From assembly GCA_018105865.1 (NCBI GenBank), contig CM030834.1:9279273-9343272 (forward strand): a stretch of DNA of 64,000 nt, in the 5' to 3' direction. Within the stretch, counting starts at the first letter, position 1, and the number at the start of each line of letters is the position of its first letter. Shown piece after piece: positions 58,501 through 64,000 of this stretch. The stretch comes from Metaphire vulgaris. Its lineage: Eukaryota > Annelida > Clitellata > Crassiclitellata > Megascolecidae. The position numbers and the translations under genes were made by a program. The notes below the pieces were generated by a model. It saw only the letters and a program-made list of their open reading frames with translations. It had not been told where the DNA came from and made no database searches.

Positions 58501-61500
58501 ACGGTGCAACCCGCATCTTTCTAGCTTCTATATAGCCTGAAATATACTCAGTTGTTCGGTTTTTCAGATTGAAAATCTGTTTGCAAAATTGTCATTTCTT
58601 CGAGCAATGAGTAATATTGTTTGAAAAATCATAACTGCCCCAAATTTTGTCCAATCTTCAAATTTTTTGCATTATTCTGTTCCAATTACACCCCTTTATA
58701 ACTCTCTCGCTCACAGTTTGGGGGTTACCGCGGAAAAAATTTTGCTATGGGGCTTGGAACAAAATTTGACCAAAATGTTGGGGAGGGGTCCTATTTTGGG
58801 CTGTAGGGTGGACCCTGCCCCCAAAATTTTCTTCTTTGGCACAGATGGTTCGAAAGAGCAATAAAAATGCTAAGCAACGGTGCAAACCGCATCTTTCTAG
58901 CTTCTATATAGCCCGAAATATAGTAAGTTTAAAACTTGTATGTTTACAATTTCACATGAACGCCTTTCCCCCAAATTAAATACCCCGATTGGGGACGACT
59001 TGAAAAAATTAAATCCCCCTGCAACGGGTTAAGGACTGACGTCAAGCAATCTCAGGTCCGTGAACTTGGGTCCCTTGAGTTAGAATGCTGCAACTGGGGT
59101 ATGCTTGGTGGTACAGCTATGAAATTTGGTAGTCACACTGAGAAATGAACTCTTTACGCATTTCAAGTGACCGGAATTTGATGACATCATTACATTGCGA
59201 AATACATTGATTTAAAAATGATATCTTAAAATCAACGTATTTCTCATATATTGGATACTGCTGATCTAGGCTGAATATATAGTAATTGGCATCGGATTCT
59301 AGTAGGGAAGAATTCGGCTTTATATGCATTGAATAGAATCGCTACATCATTGCTGATTGAGTTAGAACAATTTCTCCTACTTGTGTTGGTGCTTGTTTTG
59401 TCATAGGTTGGTAAGGTGCTGGAACATTCCGATGGTCTTGTAATTTTTGTCTTTATGATGACATTTGGAGTTGCCACGATCATGCAGTGCTTCATGTTCA
59501 GCGTTTTCTTCAGCAAAGCCAACCTGGCTGCGGCATGTGCTGCAATCTTCTACTTCATCGGCTATTTGCCTTATGCATTGTGTGTGCAGTGGGAAGAATT
59601 TATGGAATACTGGCAAAAGAGTGTTGCTGTAAGTCAGTCATTTTTGAAAGTTGCTTTGTCTTTACTGCCAGTGAAATTGTGTGTGTGTGTTTGTGTGTGA
59701 CTATGAAAAAAAGGGTTTTCTAAAGTTTTCATTGTTTTCTTGGTCTCAGATTGAAATTGTAGCAAAATTATATGATCATTTTGTAATTAATCATCAAATA
59801 AAAGTTTGAGATGTTGCTTACATTTCTTGTAACAGTTAATTAAATAAAAAAATAGCAGAACTCAGCAGGAAGCAATGGGATACTTTATTTTACATGTGTA
59901 TATATATATAATGTATATATATATGAAATTATGTACTGAAAGCATACCAAATATACCTGCTCCATCAGTATTTTATTTTCTTATATAAATGTTTTGGATT
60001 ATGAATGTCCCAGATGTTTTTGATTTGATTATTCGAATCTGCTGATTGTCTTGTTGATGTTATTCTGTTTAGAATGTGGATTTTAATAAACTGATAAATT
60101 TATAATTTCAGTGTCTCTCATCAACGGTTGCGTTTGGCTTTGGCTGCAGCTACATTGCCCGCTATGAACAGCAGGGTGTTGGCATTCAGTGGAGCAACGT
60201 AAAGGGCAGCTCCATTCCCGAGGACTCATTTAGCATGTTCAGTGGCATCATTATGATGATAATTGATACTGCCATTTATGCTCTCATCACATGGTATGTG
60301 GAGGCAGTCTTTCCCGGTAAGAAAAATTGTTTATGATGATTTTCATTCAGTTTCAGTGTCTGACATAGTGACAGAAATGTGATTGTCTTAAAAACATCAT
60401 AGCTTTGATGTGATACTGTGCACAACAAAACTAAATATTTCTAGCATGGAAGACTTATTTGGTAAATTTGGAATTTTCTCATCAGTTTGCTTGTCAGACT
60501 GATATCTCGTAAAATTAAATAATTATGACAAAATATTTTATCAAGGTCCTGACTAAAATATTTAGTTAATTTTGTATAGAACTGCCATATGCAGACTTTA
60601 TCATTTTATGGCAAACATGTTTTATCTCTCAGAATGAGGGTTTATGTGCCATTATAATGTCAAATACAGCTTCATCACTGTTGTGGAACTGATTTATTTT
60701 GATCTTATTTTCACAAGAAAGTACCATTATATGCCAGTGATACAATGGCTTTTAAGTTTTCCTACATTTTCTTAGCAGTATATTGATTATTTTGTGTGTC
60801 TCATACAATCGGCTTATATCCCAGTTTTTGGTTCATTACAGTCCTTTCACATTTGGCGCTGGACAATTGATTATTTATAAATGACTCTCTGTTTTGTGTG
60901 TTTCTACAATGTGGTCTTGTAATTTTAATATTTTTTAATTTTAATTCAACTTTATGAGCCATTATTCTTCAATTATGGCATTTGCTTCTATAATCATTGT
61001 TGCTTATTTGTATTATTTGATTTTAAGGTCAATTTGGCGTTCCTAAGCCATGGCTTTTCTTTCTTACAAAATCATATTGGTGTGGCAAGCAATTTCTGGA
61101 TGACAATGCTTTGACTGTTGATGTGAATAATGAACTTCATGCCAAGCAAGATGGTACATAAAATTTTTTCATGTCTCATTATGGCTGAAAATGTATGAGA
61201 TAGATTTGTTTAAAATTGATAAAAGTACTAAGCTTTAAGTAACTTGCCTTCTATATCTCTTTCTAGTTTTGTATCATGGAATTTGAATGTTTCTATCCTT
61301 TGCCTTCAGTTGAATGAGTTTTAACACCTCTTCAGTTGGCACATATAGTGAATGTTGAGTGATTTTGTTGCTGTAGACACTGGCTATTTTGAAGCTGAGC
61401 CAAAACACCTTAAATTGGGTGTTCATATTGAAGGTCTGTGCAAGGTTTACAAAAACAGCAAAAGGCTTGCTGTTGATGACCTGACACTCAACTTTTACGA

Positions 61501-63617
61501 GGGCCAGATAACATCATTTCTTGGACACAACGGTGCAGGGAAAACAACAACAATGTGATCAAATTTTTTTATATAAATTTCATTTTACAATTTGCTTTTA
61601 TGCTGTTGGTGCATTGTGTTGAAAGAGTGTTTTCTTTTGCCAGTCTAAAACTCTGGAATTCTCTCCCCTAGCTTGTAGAGCTTACCTCGAATCGCATCTC
61701 TACCATTTTGCTTTTCCTACATAGTCAGTATCACTGCCAGTGGTGCAGTCATGGGGTTGTTTGAGGTTGTTCAAACAACTCCATTTCAAAATATATGACC
61801 AACACAATTGATGTAAATCCATTGACTTTTTGTTGAAGGAGGGGTATAGTGAGGGGTTGGCCACGGCCCCTGCTGGTGTTCAGTTGCGTGGTGCCTCCAG
61901 TTAACAACCCCACTTTGTATAAGCTGGCTATGCCACTGATCATTGCTCTCTGATCTCTGGAATGGCCTGATCATGGAATGGATTTTGAATATCATCAATT
62001 GATACCTTAGAGTATTTGAGCTGGTACTACAGAAGTTCATAAATATTTATTATTCACAACATTTGTATATTATAATTAAGTAGAGTTATACACTGTGTCC
62101 GGATAAAACAGGATCCCTTGCGATAATGATGAAAAATGCTAGTAAATATTCATCGATATTAAAATTTAAAATTCATTTTAGTCCAGACAGAATGTTAATT
62201 GTCATTCAACTAAAATTTATGTTCGAAATGTCTCCCAGTGGCTCCAACACAAGCTTCAAGACTCGCTCTCCATTGACCAATAGTTGCATTGATAACAAGC
62301 TGATCAAGTTCATCCCATACATTCACAATTTGCTCATGAAGCTATTCAATGTCTCTGATGTTTGTTCTGTAAACCTTCTCTTACATTATTCCTCAAATCT
62401 TATAATCAGCTGGGTTTAAGTCAGGGCTGTTTGGCAGTCAAAGATTAGGAAGTATGAAATCAGGAGTTTCCTTTGTCAGCCATTCAACAGTTTCACAAGC
62501 TTGGTAAGCAGCACCGAATTATAATTATTCAGTATGGCATAATTTTAATGGGAATCATTTATTAGTTTTGGTAAGTCATCATCATAGTTGCTTTCTGCCA
62601 GCTCATTAACAGCAATAGCTAGACACAAACTTCTCCATTGATCTTTTTCTGTTGTTAACCTCTTTCCATCATTTTTGGTAAAATTCTATGCCTGACCCAC
62701 AATGCTATCCAGTTCTCAAAACCCATGTACCTTTGTAATATTTTAAAATTCAAATGGAGTGGTCAACTCATTTATCTGCCAGCCTGACACTCATTCACTA
62801 AACTCATTCACTTGGTCACTAAATTTGATGAATAGTTAGTAGTGTTTTTCATCATTATCGCAAGGGGTCTCGTTTTATCCGGACACAATGTGGATGTACT
62901 TGCTGCCCAAATTTTCTGTGCATGCAGATTTTTATTTAGTAAATTATTTTCTATAATTTTATTAGTATTTTTTCCTGTGAATTAGAAATTTTATTCATTT
63001 GCCAGATTTGCTGTAATTCTATGATTGCAATGATTAGTATAAAATTTTCAAAGTATTCATGTAAGCTCAAGTGGGAAGAAACAAAGAAAAAAATGAAAGA
63101 ATCAAAAATGTTTATGAGGTTATTATGGGCTTGTTGATGATATGGTTTGAATTATGTATATTTTAGTCATGTAGGCATGGCATACAATACCAGAACTTTG
63201 TGCATAACTTCACCATTTCTTTGCATTAAATGCCATAGACACATTTTTGCTGATACATATTTTTGTGTTACAGTGGTTATCTGTGCTGGTGTTGACATAT
63301 AAGACTGTTACATCATTAATCTGGCACAGTGTATTTTGTGAATGAGATGAATAAATGTATAGAATTTGAACAAACTTTTGAAACTGTGAATACTTATTTG
63401 ATATGGTTGTTTATAAATAATCTGGAGTGTTTCTGGGAAATTATTGTTGATTATTGTGCAATTGTGTGCCTTGTTTGTGTAATAGGTCTATTCTTACTGG
63501 TCTTTTCCCACCAACTCAAGGAACAGCAACCATTTATGGGAAGGATATTCGCTTCGAGATGGACGAAATTCATAAAGACATGGGTGTTTGTCCACAGCAC
63601 AATGTCCTTTTTGACAA
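29910..63617 (+). CDS. ABCA1-like: ABC transporter subfamily A (ABCA1/4/7-like), first 20 coding exons, continues off right edge
   Basis: ABCA proteins move phospholipids and sterols across membranes using ATP. The twenty exons total 3041 nt (1013 residues plus 2 nt), all with GT-AG borders and consistent phase. Order: cytoplasmic [22 protein letters not shown]1 at residues 23-42; a large extracellular loop (about 43-650) opening with [12 protein letters not shown]; the [12 protein letters not shown] segment; a membrane domain (about 655-870) with [34 protein letters not shown] and [14 protein letters not shown]; then NBD1 with [20 protein letters not shown] (Walker A about 960-967) and CPQHNVLFD (Q-loop, Gln about 1007). 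The size matches an N-terminal half of ABCA1. The signature, Walker B and second half lie beyond the window. ABCA1, ABCA4 and ABCA7 cannot be told apart here. Confidence 0.95.
30177..30276 (+). CDS. ABCA1-like: ABCA coding exon 2 (residues 23-55), TM1
   Basis: [20 protein letters not shown] is the first membrane span. Then [11 protein letters not shown]. Acceptor TTGTAG, donor GAAT|GTTAGT, phase 1 out. Confidence 0.93.
31125..31266 (+). CDS. ABCA1-like: ABCA coding exon 3 (residues 56-102), start of extracellular loop
   Basis: [20 protein letters not shown], then CTANNTC. The CHF..KAMPSAG motif is diagnostic of ABCA1/4/7. Acceptor GTGCAG, donor TGC|GTAAGT. Confidence 0.93.
31870..32020. repeat. 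Compound (TA)n/(TG)n/(AC)n microsatellite
   Basis: TA runs alternate with TG then AC runs, giving a long self-complementary tract. The open frames across it are artefacts of the repeat. Confidence 0.95.
32026..32101. mobile_element. 76-bp palindromic MITE in a TA-rich tract
   Basis: CAGGGTGGTGCAAAAA and TTTTTGTGCCACCCTG are inverted ends, followed inward by CCGGACTA/TAGTCCG. Nearly the whole element folds on itself. The flanks are TATG and TATA, compatible with a TA target (Tc1/mariner type). Confidence 0.75.
33113..34135. mobile_element. hAT element with 17-bp minisatellite, exact 8-bp TSD TCATAGTT
   Basis: Starts CAGTGGTTCTCAAAC and ends GTTTGAGAACCATTG. TCATAGTT is duplicated at 33105-33112 and 34136-34143. 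No transposase. About thirteen copies of a 17-bp unit fill 33692-33900. In ABCA intron 3. Confidence 0.92.
33692..33900. repeat. 17-bp minisatellite, unit CCCATGGGTGGACCCAA
   Basis: About twelve to thirteen nearly identical units, each with the palindrome ACCCATGGGT. The unit has no stop and is not a multiple of three, so long frames open on both strands. I do not treat them as genes. Confidence 0.95.
34286..34407 (+). CDS. ABCA1-like: ABCA coding exon 4 (residues 103-143)
   Basis: [20 protein letters not shown], then [15 protein letters not shown]. Acceptor TTTCAG, donor AAT|GTATGT. Extracellular loop, weakly conserved. Confidence 0.88.
34575..34925. mobile_element. hAT MITE, exact 8-bp TSD ATTTAATT
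   Basis: Starts CAGTGGTTCTCAAAC and ends GTTTGAGAACTACTG. ATTTAATT is duplicated at 34567-34574 and 34926-34933. Related at its ends to the element at 33113. In ABCA intron 4. Confidence 0.92.
35066..35193 (+). CDS. ABCA1-like: ABCA coding exon 5 (residues 144-186)
   Basis: [19 protein letters not shown], then [17 protein letters not shown]. Acceptor AACAG, donor GAG|GTAATT. Resembles the ABCA1 loop around its LPKSTVDKML segment. Confidence 0.9.
35877..36221. mobile_element. SPIN/URR1-like hAT MITE, 8-bp TSD CTCCAAGG/CTCTAAGG
   Basis: Starts CAGCAGTTCTCAACC and ends GGTGAGAACCGCTG. The flanks 35869-35876 and 36222-36229 match 7 of 8. Same family as 41399-41746 in inverse orientation, sharing GGGGGTCGCGACCCACAG. 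In ABCA intron 5. Confidence 0.9.
36230..37412 (+). other. ABCA1-like: ABCA intron 5, right part
   Basis: AT-rich. No element or exon recognised. Confidence 0.5.
37413..37637 (+). CDS. ABCA1-like: ABCA coding exon 6 (residues 187-261)
   Basis: [20 protein letters not shown] to [16 protein letters not shown]. Acceptor GCTTAG, donor CAG|GTATAA. Phase 0 at both ends. Confidence 0.88.
38180..38745 (+). mobile_element. Non-LTR retrotransposon C-terminal fragment (jockey/R1-like)
   Basis: Frames contain [20 protein letters not shown], then after a stop [10 protein letters not shown] and [20 protein letters not shown]. Same family as 18460-18840. Decayed. In ABCA intron 6. Confidence 0.7.
39430..40570 (-). 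mobile_element. hAT transposon remnant, 8-bp TSD CCTTAAAC/CCTTAGAC
   Basis: Ends CAGGGGTCTCCAAAGT and ACTTTGGAGACCCCTG are perfect inverted repeats. The flanks 39422-39429 and 40571-40578 match 7 of 8. On the minus strand a broken frame near 40400-40050 reads [34 protein letters not shown] and SADLVML, resembling GTF2IRD2/ZBED-type transposases. 1141 bp, in ABCA intron 6. Confidence 0.88.
40736..40801 (+). CDS. ABCA1-like: ABCA coding exon 7 (residues 262-283)
   Basis: [20 protein letters not shown] then SH. 66 nt, phase 0 at both ends. Acceptor CCACAG, donor CAT|GTAAGC. Small and poorly conserved, but the frame and splice sites fit. Confidence 0.8.
41097..41262. repeat. (GAT/GAC)n-rich tract
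   Basis: Imperfect GAY triplets give an Asp-rich frame. Treated as a microsatellite in ABCA intron 7. Confidence 0.85.
41399..41746. mobile_element. SPIN/URR1-like hAT MITE, exact 8-bp TSD TTCTAAAC
   Basis: Starts CAGCGGTTCTCAACCTGTGG and ends GGTTGAGAACCGCTG. TTCTAAAC is duplicated at 41391-41398 and 41747-41754. GTGGGTCGCGACCCCC follows the left end, and a GGGGTCGCCACATAATGGGG block precedes the right end. 348 bp. Confidence 0.95.
41860..42500. other. Unclassified repetitive stretch
   Basis: GGTAGTACCTGAG-type units recur several times between 42220 and 42385. It includes short promoter-like TATAAATAG sequence near 41977. It could be part of an LTR, but no paired copy or tRNA primer site is seen. 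Confidence 0.3.
42606..43480. mobile_element. hAT element with minisatellite ends, exact 8-bp TSD CTTAATTG
   Basis: Starts CAGGGATGTTA and ends TAACATCCCTG. CTTAATTG is duplicated at 42598-42605 and 43481-43488. Both ends carry arrays of AAGGACTCAACTCTCAAGGC plus CAGGACCAGGACC units (42617-42830 and 43335-43465). The middle is unrelated AT-rich DNA. 875 bp, no transposase. Confidence 0.9.
43698..43752. repeat. (TA)n microsatellite
   Basis: Two TA runs separated by TTTATATA, followed by CATCATCATC. Confidence 0.95.
43765..44225 (-). mobile_element. Probable retroelement fragment between two (TA)n tracts
   Basis: Minus-strand frames contain [23 protein letters not shown] and VDQLYQ segments with stops. 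The TTGCTTTCTGCCAACCCATT motif recurs as a variant near 62590. The class is uncertain. Confidence 0.4.
44236..44297. repeat. (TA)n microsatellite
   Basis: About thirty TA units. Confidence 0.95.
44514..44802 (+). CDS. ABCA1-like: ABCA coding exon 8 (residues 284-379)
   Basis: [20 protein letters not shown] to [14 protein letters not shown]. Acceptor TTTCAG, donor ACTT|GTAAGA, phase 1 out. The YDNST segment is conserved in ABCA1. Confidence 0.92.
45296..45593. mobile_element. hAT-like MITE (CAGGGCTTTTTTG ends)
   Basis: CAGGGCTTTTTTGTGCCGGAA faces TTTTACAAAAAAGCCCTA. The right flank is a (TA)n tract, which hides any TSD. In ABCA intron 8. Confidence 0.6.
45595..45645. repeat. (TA)n microsatellite
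   Basis: Directly abuts the right end of the MITE at 45296-45593. Confidence 0.95.
45804..45949 (+). CDS. ABCA1-like: ABCA coding exon 9 (residues 380-428)
   Basis: [20 protein letters not shown] then [20 protein letters not shown]. GKILYxPxTP is a conserved ABCA1 segment. Acceptor GAATAG, donor AAG|GTTTGA. Confidence 0.93.
46102..46917. mobile_element. Tc1/mariner-like element with CCGTATTATCTTAGG ends
   Basis: CCGTATTATCTTAGGTATAA and, inverted, CCATATTATCTCAGGTATGA lie between TA dinucleotides at 46100 and 46918. No complete transposase. 816 bp in ABCA intron 9. Confidence 0.7.
47112..47225 (+). CDS. ABCA1-like: ABCA coding exon 10 (residues 429-466)
   Basis: [20 protein letters not shown] to SSPITHLR. 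Acceptor TTTTAG. The donor CGT|GTTAGT is chosen because it keeps phase 0 with exon 11. Confidence 0.88.
47412..47445. repeat. (ATC)n microsatellite
   Basis: About eleven ATC units in intron 10. Confidence 0.9.
47514..47675 (+). CDS. ABCA1-like: ABCA coding exon 11 (residues 467-520)
   Basis: [20 protein letters not shown] to [13 protein letters not shown]. Acceptor GTTTAG, donor CAG|GTATAA. Phase 0 at both ends. Confidence 0.9.
47935..48025 (+). mobile_element. CR1-like LINE 3' tail remnant
   Basis: AGTGGTTCTCACACAGGGCA and GAACCACTATAAGCCTTGTA match, in reverse, the 3' UTR next to 20560-20640, followed by an AT-rich ATTAT tract. Confidence 0.6.
48233..48326 (+). CDS. ABCA1-like: ABCA coding exon 12 (residues 521-551)
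   Basis: [20 protein letters not shown] to DNQLLWAG. Matches the ABCA1 segment ahead of WAG(I/L)VF. Acceptor TTTTAG, donor GCTG|GTAAGA. Confidence 0.92.
48560..48598. repeat. (TA)n microsatellite
   Basis: TA run followed by TTTTTT at the left border of a LINE-like fragment. Confidence 0.95.
48603..49520 (-). mobile_element. LINE-like C-terminal fragment between (TA)n tracts
   Basis: The minus strand at 48673-49002 reads [20 protein letters not shown], then [12 protein letters not shown] and [18 protein letters not shown], a C-terminal motif I recall from invertebrate non-LTR elements. Overlapping frames indicate frameshifts. Confidence 0.55.
49573..51914 (+). mobile_element. Tc1-like transposon, inserted in a (TA)n tract
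   Basis: TTAGGGTGGTCCTCAAA at the left and TTTGAGGACCACCCTAA at the right are perfect inverted ends, flanked by TA inside (TA)n on both sides. It holds a broken transposase (50525-51435). 2342 bp, in ABCA intron 12. Confidence 0.9.
50525..51435 (+). pseudogene. Tc1 transposase pseudogene
   Basis: The first frame (50555-50800) has the helix-turn-helix segment [19 protein letters not shown] and then [11 protein letters not shown]. Further on, in shifted frames, [20 protein letters not shown], a [11 protein letters not shown] segment and a degenerate SPDLDTIEN (the last catalytic region). Several stops and frameshifts make it inactive. Confidence 0.85.
51915..51969. repeat. (TA)n microsatellite, right half of the split tract
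   Basis: With 49527-49572 it forms the tract into which the Tc1 element inserted. Confidence 0.95.
52018..52144 (+). CDS. ABCA1-like: ABCA coding exon 13 (residues 552-593)
   Basis: [20 protein letters not shown] then [16 protein letters not shown]. Like the ABCA1 stretch ending in YKIRMDIDNVERT. Acceptor TTCAG, donor ATAA|GTAAGC. Confidence 0.94.
52404..53282. mobile_element. Mutator-like (MULE) deletion derivative, exact 9-bp TSD ATGCCCAAT
   Basis: ATGCCCAAT is duplicated at 52395-52403 and 53283-53291. The ends are inverted repeats of about 140 bp (52404-52545 against 53140-53282), themselves tandem arrays of TTAATCCCAGTCAC, TTAATCCCAAGTC and GTGCAGATAATC units. The outermost 10 bp match less well (GGTGGCAGGT against GGTTCCCTGT). 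Inside is a short FLYWCH-type frame, and no transposase. 9-bp TSDs and long TIRs are typical of MULEs. In ABCA intron 13. Confidence 0.88.
52835..52996 (+). CDS. Small FLYWCH-type zinc-finger frame in the MULE derivative (53 residues)
   Basis: The ATG-initiated frame has [20 protein letters not shown], then [19 protein letters not shown] and a stop. The G-K..L...G(Y/F)xF and W-R-C..x7..C-P-A pattern is that of FLYWCH domains, which MULE transposases often carry at their N-terminus. The final His of the zinc site is missing because the frame ends. It is probably the leftover 5' part of the transposase gene. Confidence 0.75.
   Translation: MPSELIKSSKGKTILVHDGYEFWLRRKAVSGNMNWRCTKHQSLKCPATFIRVA
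53590..54785 (+). mobile_element. L2/CR1-like LINE fragment, interrupted
   Basis: [34 protein letters not shown] and [10 protein letters not shown] near 53600-53800 are RT C-terminal motifs. After an unrelated insertion of about 430 bp, [19 protein letters not shown] follows at 54495-54560. The tail near 54740-54785 has TTTAGAGTATTAGAACTGGG and AAT repeats. Confidence 0.7.
54653..54920. repeat. Clustered (AAT)n/(ATT)n tracts
   Basis: Three AAT/ATT runs (54653-54680, 54774-54843, 54882-54920) near LINE tails. Confidence 0.85.
55168..55341 (+). CDS. ABCA1-like: ABCA coding exon 14 (residues 594-651)
   Basis: [38 protein letters not shown] and [11 protein letters not shown]. Very close to the ABCA1 YWDPGPRADP..DMRY..GGFAYLQD pattern. 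Acceptor TTTTAG, donor ACAG|GTCAGT. Confidence 0.95.
55386..55560. repeat. Compound (CTA)n/(CTG)n microsatellite
   Basis: CTA/ACT runs interrupted by GCTGCT runs, starting 45 bp after an ABCA donor site. Confidence 0.95.
55571..56002. mobile_element. hAT element, exact 8-bp TSD CTCTATTG
   Basis: Starts CAGCAGTTCCCAACCGGTGG and ends GGCTGGGAACTGCTG. CTCTATTG is duplicated at 55563-55570 and 56003-56010. Subterminal GGGGTACA motifs are mirrored. 432 bp, in ABCA intron 14. Confidence 0.93.
56100..56640 (-). mobile_element. RTE-like LINE 3' fragment
   Basis: The minus strand near 56110-56335 reads [20 protein letters not shown] then [12 protein letters not shown], the end of an RTE-type polyprotein, with a short GATGAT tail near 56115. 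Upstream codons are frameshifted. Confidence 0.6.
56872..56946 (+). promoter_or_regulatory. ABCA1-like: Triplicated 3' splice-site region before ABCA exon 15
   Basis: TGTGTAGGTTTAC occurs three times, giving AG acceptors before 56880, 56905 and 56947. The last is the one expected from ABCA alignment. Use of 56905 would add 42 nt (14 codons) in frame without a stop. Confidence 0.7.
56947..57169 (+). CDS. ABCA1-like: ABCA coding exon 15 (residues 652-726)
   Basis: [39 protein letters not shown] and [20 protein letters not shown]. Holds the second and third membrane spans and the cytoplasmic coupling segment. Donor AAG|GTATGG. Confidence 0.96.
57610..57895. mobile_element. Candidate MITE with GGGCC ends
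   Basis: CAGGGCCATTGAGA faces TCTTGACGGCCCAG, and GGGCCCCTGGGCA occurs inside both ends. No TSD recognised. Confidence 0.45.
57970..59028. mobile_element. piggyBac-like non-autonomous element at TTAA
   Basis: TTAA at 57966-57969 and 59029-59032 flanks CCCGTTCCCGGG and CCCCCTGCAACGGG ends. Two palindromic blocks (CCGTCTTAAAACGG at 57987 and CCGTCTATAAACGG at 58031) are 44 bp apart. The interior has a direct repeat of about 370 bp starting at 58247 and 58621. No transposase. In ABCA intron 15. Confidence 0.75.
59407..59628 (+). CDS. ABCA1-like: ABCA coding exon 16 (residues 727-800)
   Basis: [20 protein letters not shown] then [20 protein letters not shown]. Membrane spans with the S(R/K)ANLAAAC motif. 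Acceptor CATAG, donor GCT|GTAAGT. Confidence 0.96.
60112..60316 (+). CDS. ABCA1-like: ABCA coding exon 17 (residues 801-868)
   Basis: [29 protein letters not shown] and [14 protein letters not shown]. Acceptor TTTCAG, donor CCCG|GTAAGA. Confidence 0.96.
61028..61153 (+). CDS. ABCA1-like: ABCA coding exon 18 (residues 869-910)
   Basis: [20 protein letters not shown] then a variable linker. PW.F..TKSYW is conserved. Acceptor TTAAG, donor GATG|GTACAT. Confidence 0.95.
61377..61554 (+). CDS. ABCA1-like: ABCA coding exon 19 (residues 911-969), NBD1 Walker A
   Basis: [20 protein letters not shown], then [20 protein letters not shown]. The Walker A lysine is about residue 966. Acceptor CTGTAG, donor AAT|GTGATC. 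Confidence 0.96.
61620..62055 (+). mobile_element. L2-like LINE 3' remnant, split by a hAT MITE
   Basis: [12 protein letters not shown] sequence near 61645-61670, and a tail ACCTTAGAGTATTTGAGCTG near 62003 with ATTTATTATT. A 201-bp hAT separates the two parts. Confidence 0.55.
61738..61938. mobile_element. hAT MITE, 8-bp TSD ATCACTGC/ATCATTGC
   Basis: Starts CAGTGGTGCAGTCATGGGGT and ends GGCTATGCCACTG. GGGGTTGTT is mirrored inside. The flanks 61730-61737 and 61939-61946 match 7 of 8. Nested in a LINE remnant in ABCA intron 19. Confidence 0.8.
62091..62892 (-). mobile_element. mariner-like element with long inverted ends, degenerate transposase end
   Basis: CACTGTGTCCGGATAAAACA at 62091 faces an inverted copy ending near 62892. 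The TIRs extend about 60 bp with CTTGCGATAATGATGAAAAA. On the minus strand 62500-62200 has decayed [10 protein letters not shown], [11 protein letters not shown] and [20 protein letters not shown] segments typical of a Tc1/mariner transposase C-terminus. TA precedes the left end, and the right TA is mutated. Confidence 0.75.
63486..63617 (+). CDS. ABCA1-like: ABCA coding exon 20 (residues 970-1013), NBD1 Q-loop; gene continues
   Basis: [40 protein letters not shown] and LFD. Acceptor AATAG, donor ACAA|GTAACC. The exon with the ABC signature is beyond the window. Confidence 0.96.
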
Positions 63618-64000
63618 GTAACCACAAAGGCTTTTCTTGTTGAATTTATTTGTTGCATCTGAATAACTATTTCCTATCTGTAACTTTTATTACTAATGTA
63701 AGTGTGTTTTTAATAAGCCTGTATGCATTTGAAATTTTTAAAATAAATAAAGTGATTTGTTATTTATTGTTTTACCGGGTATCTGCTGCCTTTGAGCTGT
63801 AATTTTATTGTGAAATCATTACTGGTATACAGAAGCTAAGATACAGATCCATGAACAGGGAGTAAGGGAGCAAAGTGTATAAAGACGGTATCTGATACCA
63901 GAGGCAGAGTCCTTGGTTATTGATGGTGGTGGTGGTGGTTACGATGACAACGAAGACAATGATGACGGCGATGTAGGAAAGTGCCATCTTTCATCATGTT
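63618..64000 (+). other. ABCA1-like: ABCA intron 20, incomplete
   Basis: AT-rich, with a short GGTGGT-rich tract near 63925. No exon seen to the edge. Confidence 0.6.

Overview
The window is metazoan nuclear DNA. The coding sequence lies in short exons with GT-AG introns of about 0.2 to 5.6 kb, it is AT-rich, and it is full of LINE, SINE and DNA-transposon copies. It is probably an invertebrate, because the two recognisable proteins are clearly diverged from what I recall of the vertebrate ones. I cannot name the species.

Three genes are supported. (1) 22-9634, minus strand: the first eight coding exons (379 residues) of a peroxisomal acyl-CoA oxidase, ACOX1-like, running off the left edge. 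(2) 12467-19334, minus strand: part of a TRIM-like gene with exons for a B-box zinc finger, a coiled coil and a linker, and a last exon with a fibronectin-III-like domain followed by a hydrophobic C-terminal tail. At least one internal exon and any RING exon are not found. (3) 29910-63617, plus strand: the first twenty coding exons (1013 residues) of an ABCA lipid transporter of the ABCA1/4/7 type, from the ATG through the large extracellular loop and the first membrane domain to Walker A and the Q-loop of NBD1. It runs off the right edge. Intron phases agree across every ACOX and ABCA junction.

Nearly everything else is mobile DNA, and many copies can be delimited to the base by target-site duplications (TSDs). 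There are thirteen hAT-type insertions with 8-bp TSDs, ten of them exact or 7 of 8. One carries a decayed GTF2IRD2/ZBED-like transposase, two resemble SPIN/URR1-type elements, and several are nested. There is a Mutator-like (MULE) deletion derivative with a 9-bp TSD, about 140-bp inverted repeats and a remnant FLYWCH zinc finger. Two piggyBac-like elements sit at TTAA sites and share an unusual pair of internal palindromes. Other DNA elements include a dead Tc1 inside a (TA)n tract, a mariner-like element and several MITEs. Retroelements include an RTE-type insertion with its TSD, L2/CR1-like 3' fragments, jockey/R1-like fragments and two tRNA-derived SINE families.

Layout: 1-9.6 kb ACOX with elements in its introns; 9.6-12.4 kb intergenic LINE and hAT debris; 12.4-19.3 kb the TRIM-like gene with a nested hAT pair in its last intron; 19.3-29.9 kb a transposon-rich spacer; 29.9-64 kb ABCA, whose introns hold at least fourteen separable insertions while its exons hold none. 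The three genes have no evident shared pathway, though ACOX (very-long-chain fatty-acid beta-oxidation) and ABCA (lipid export) both act on lipids.
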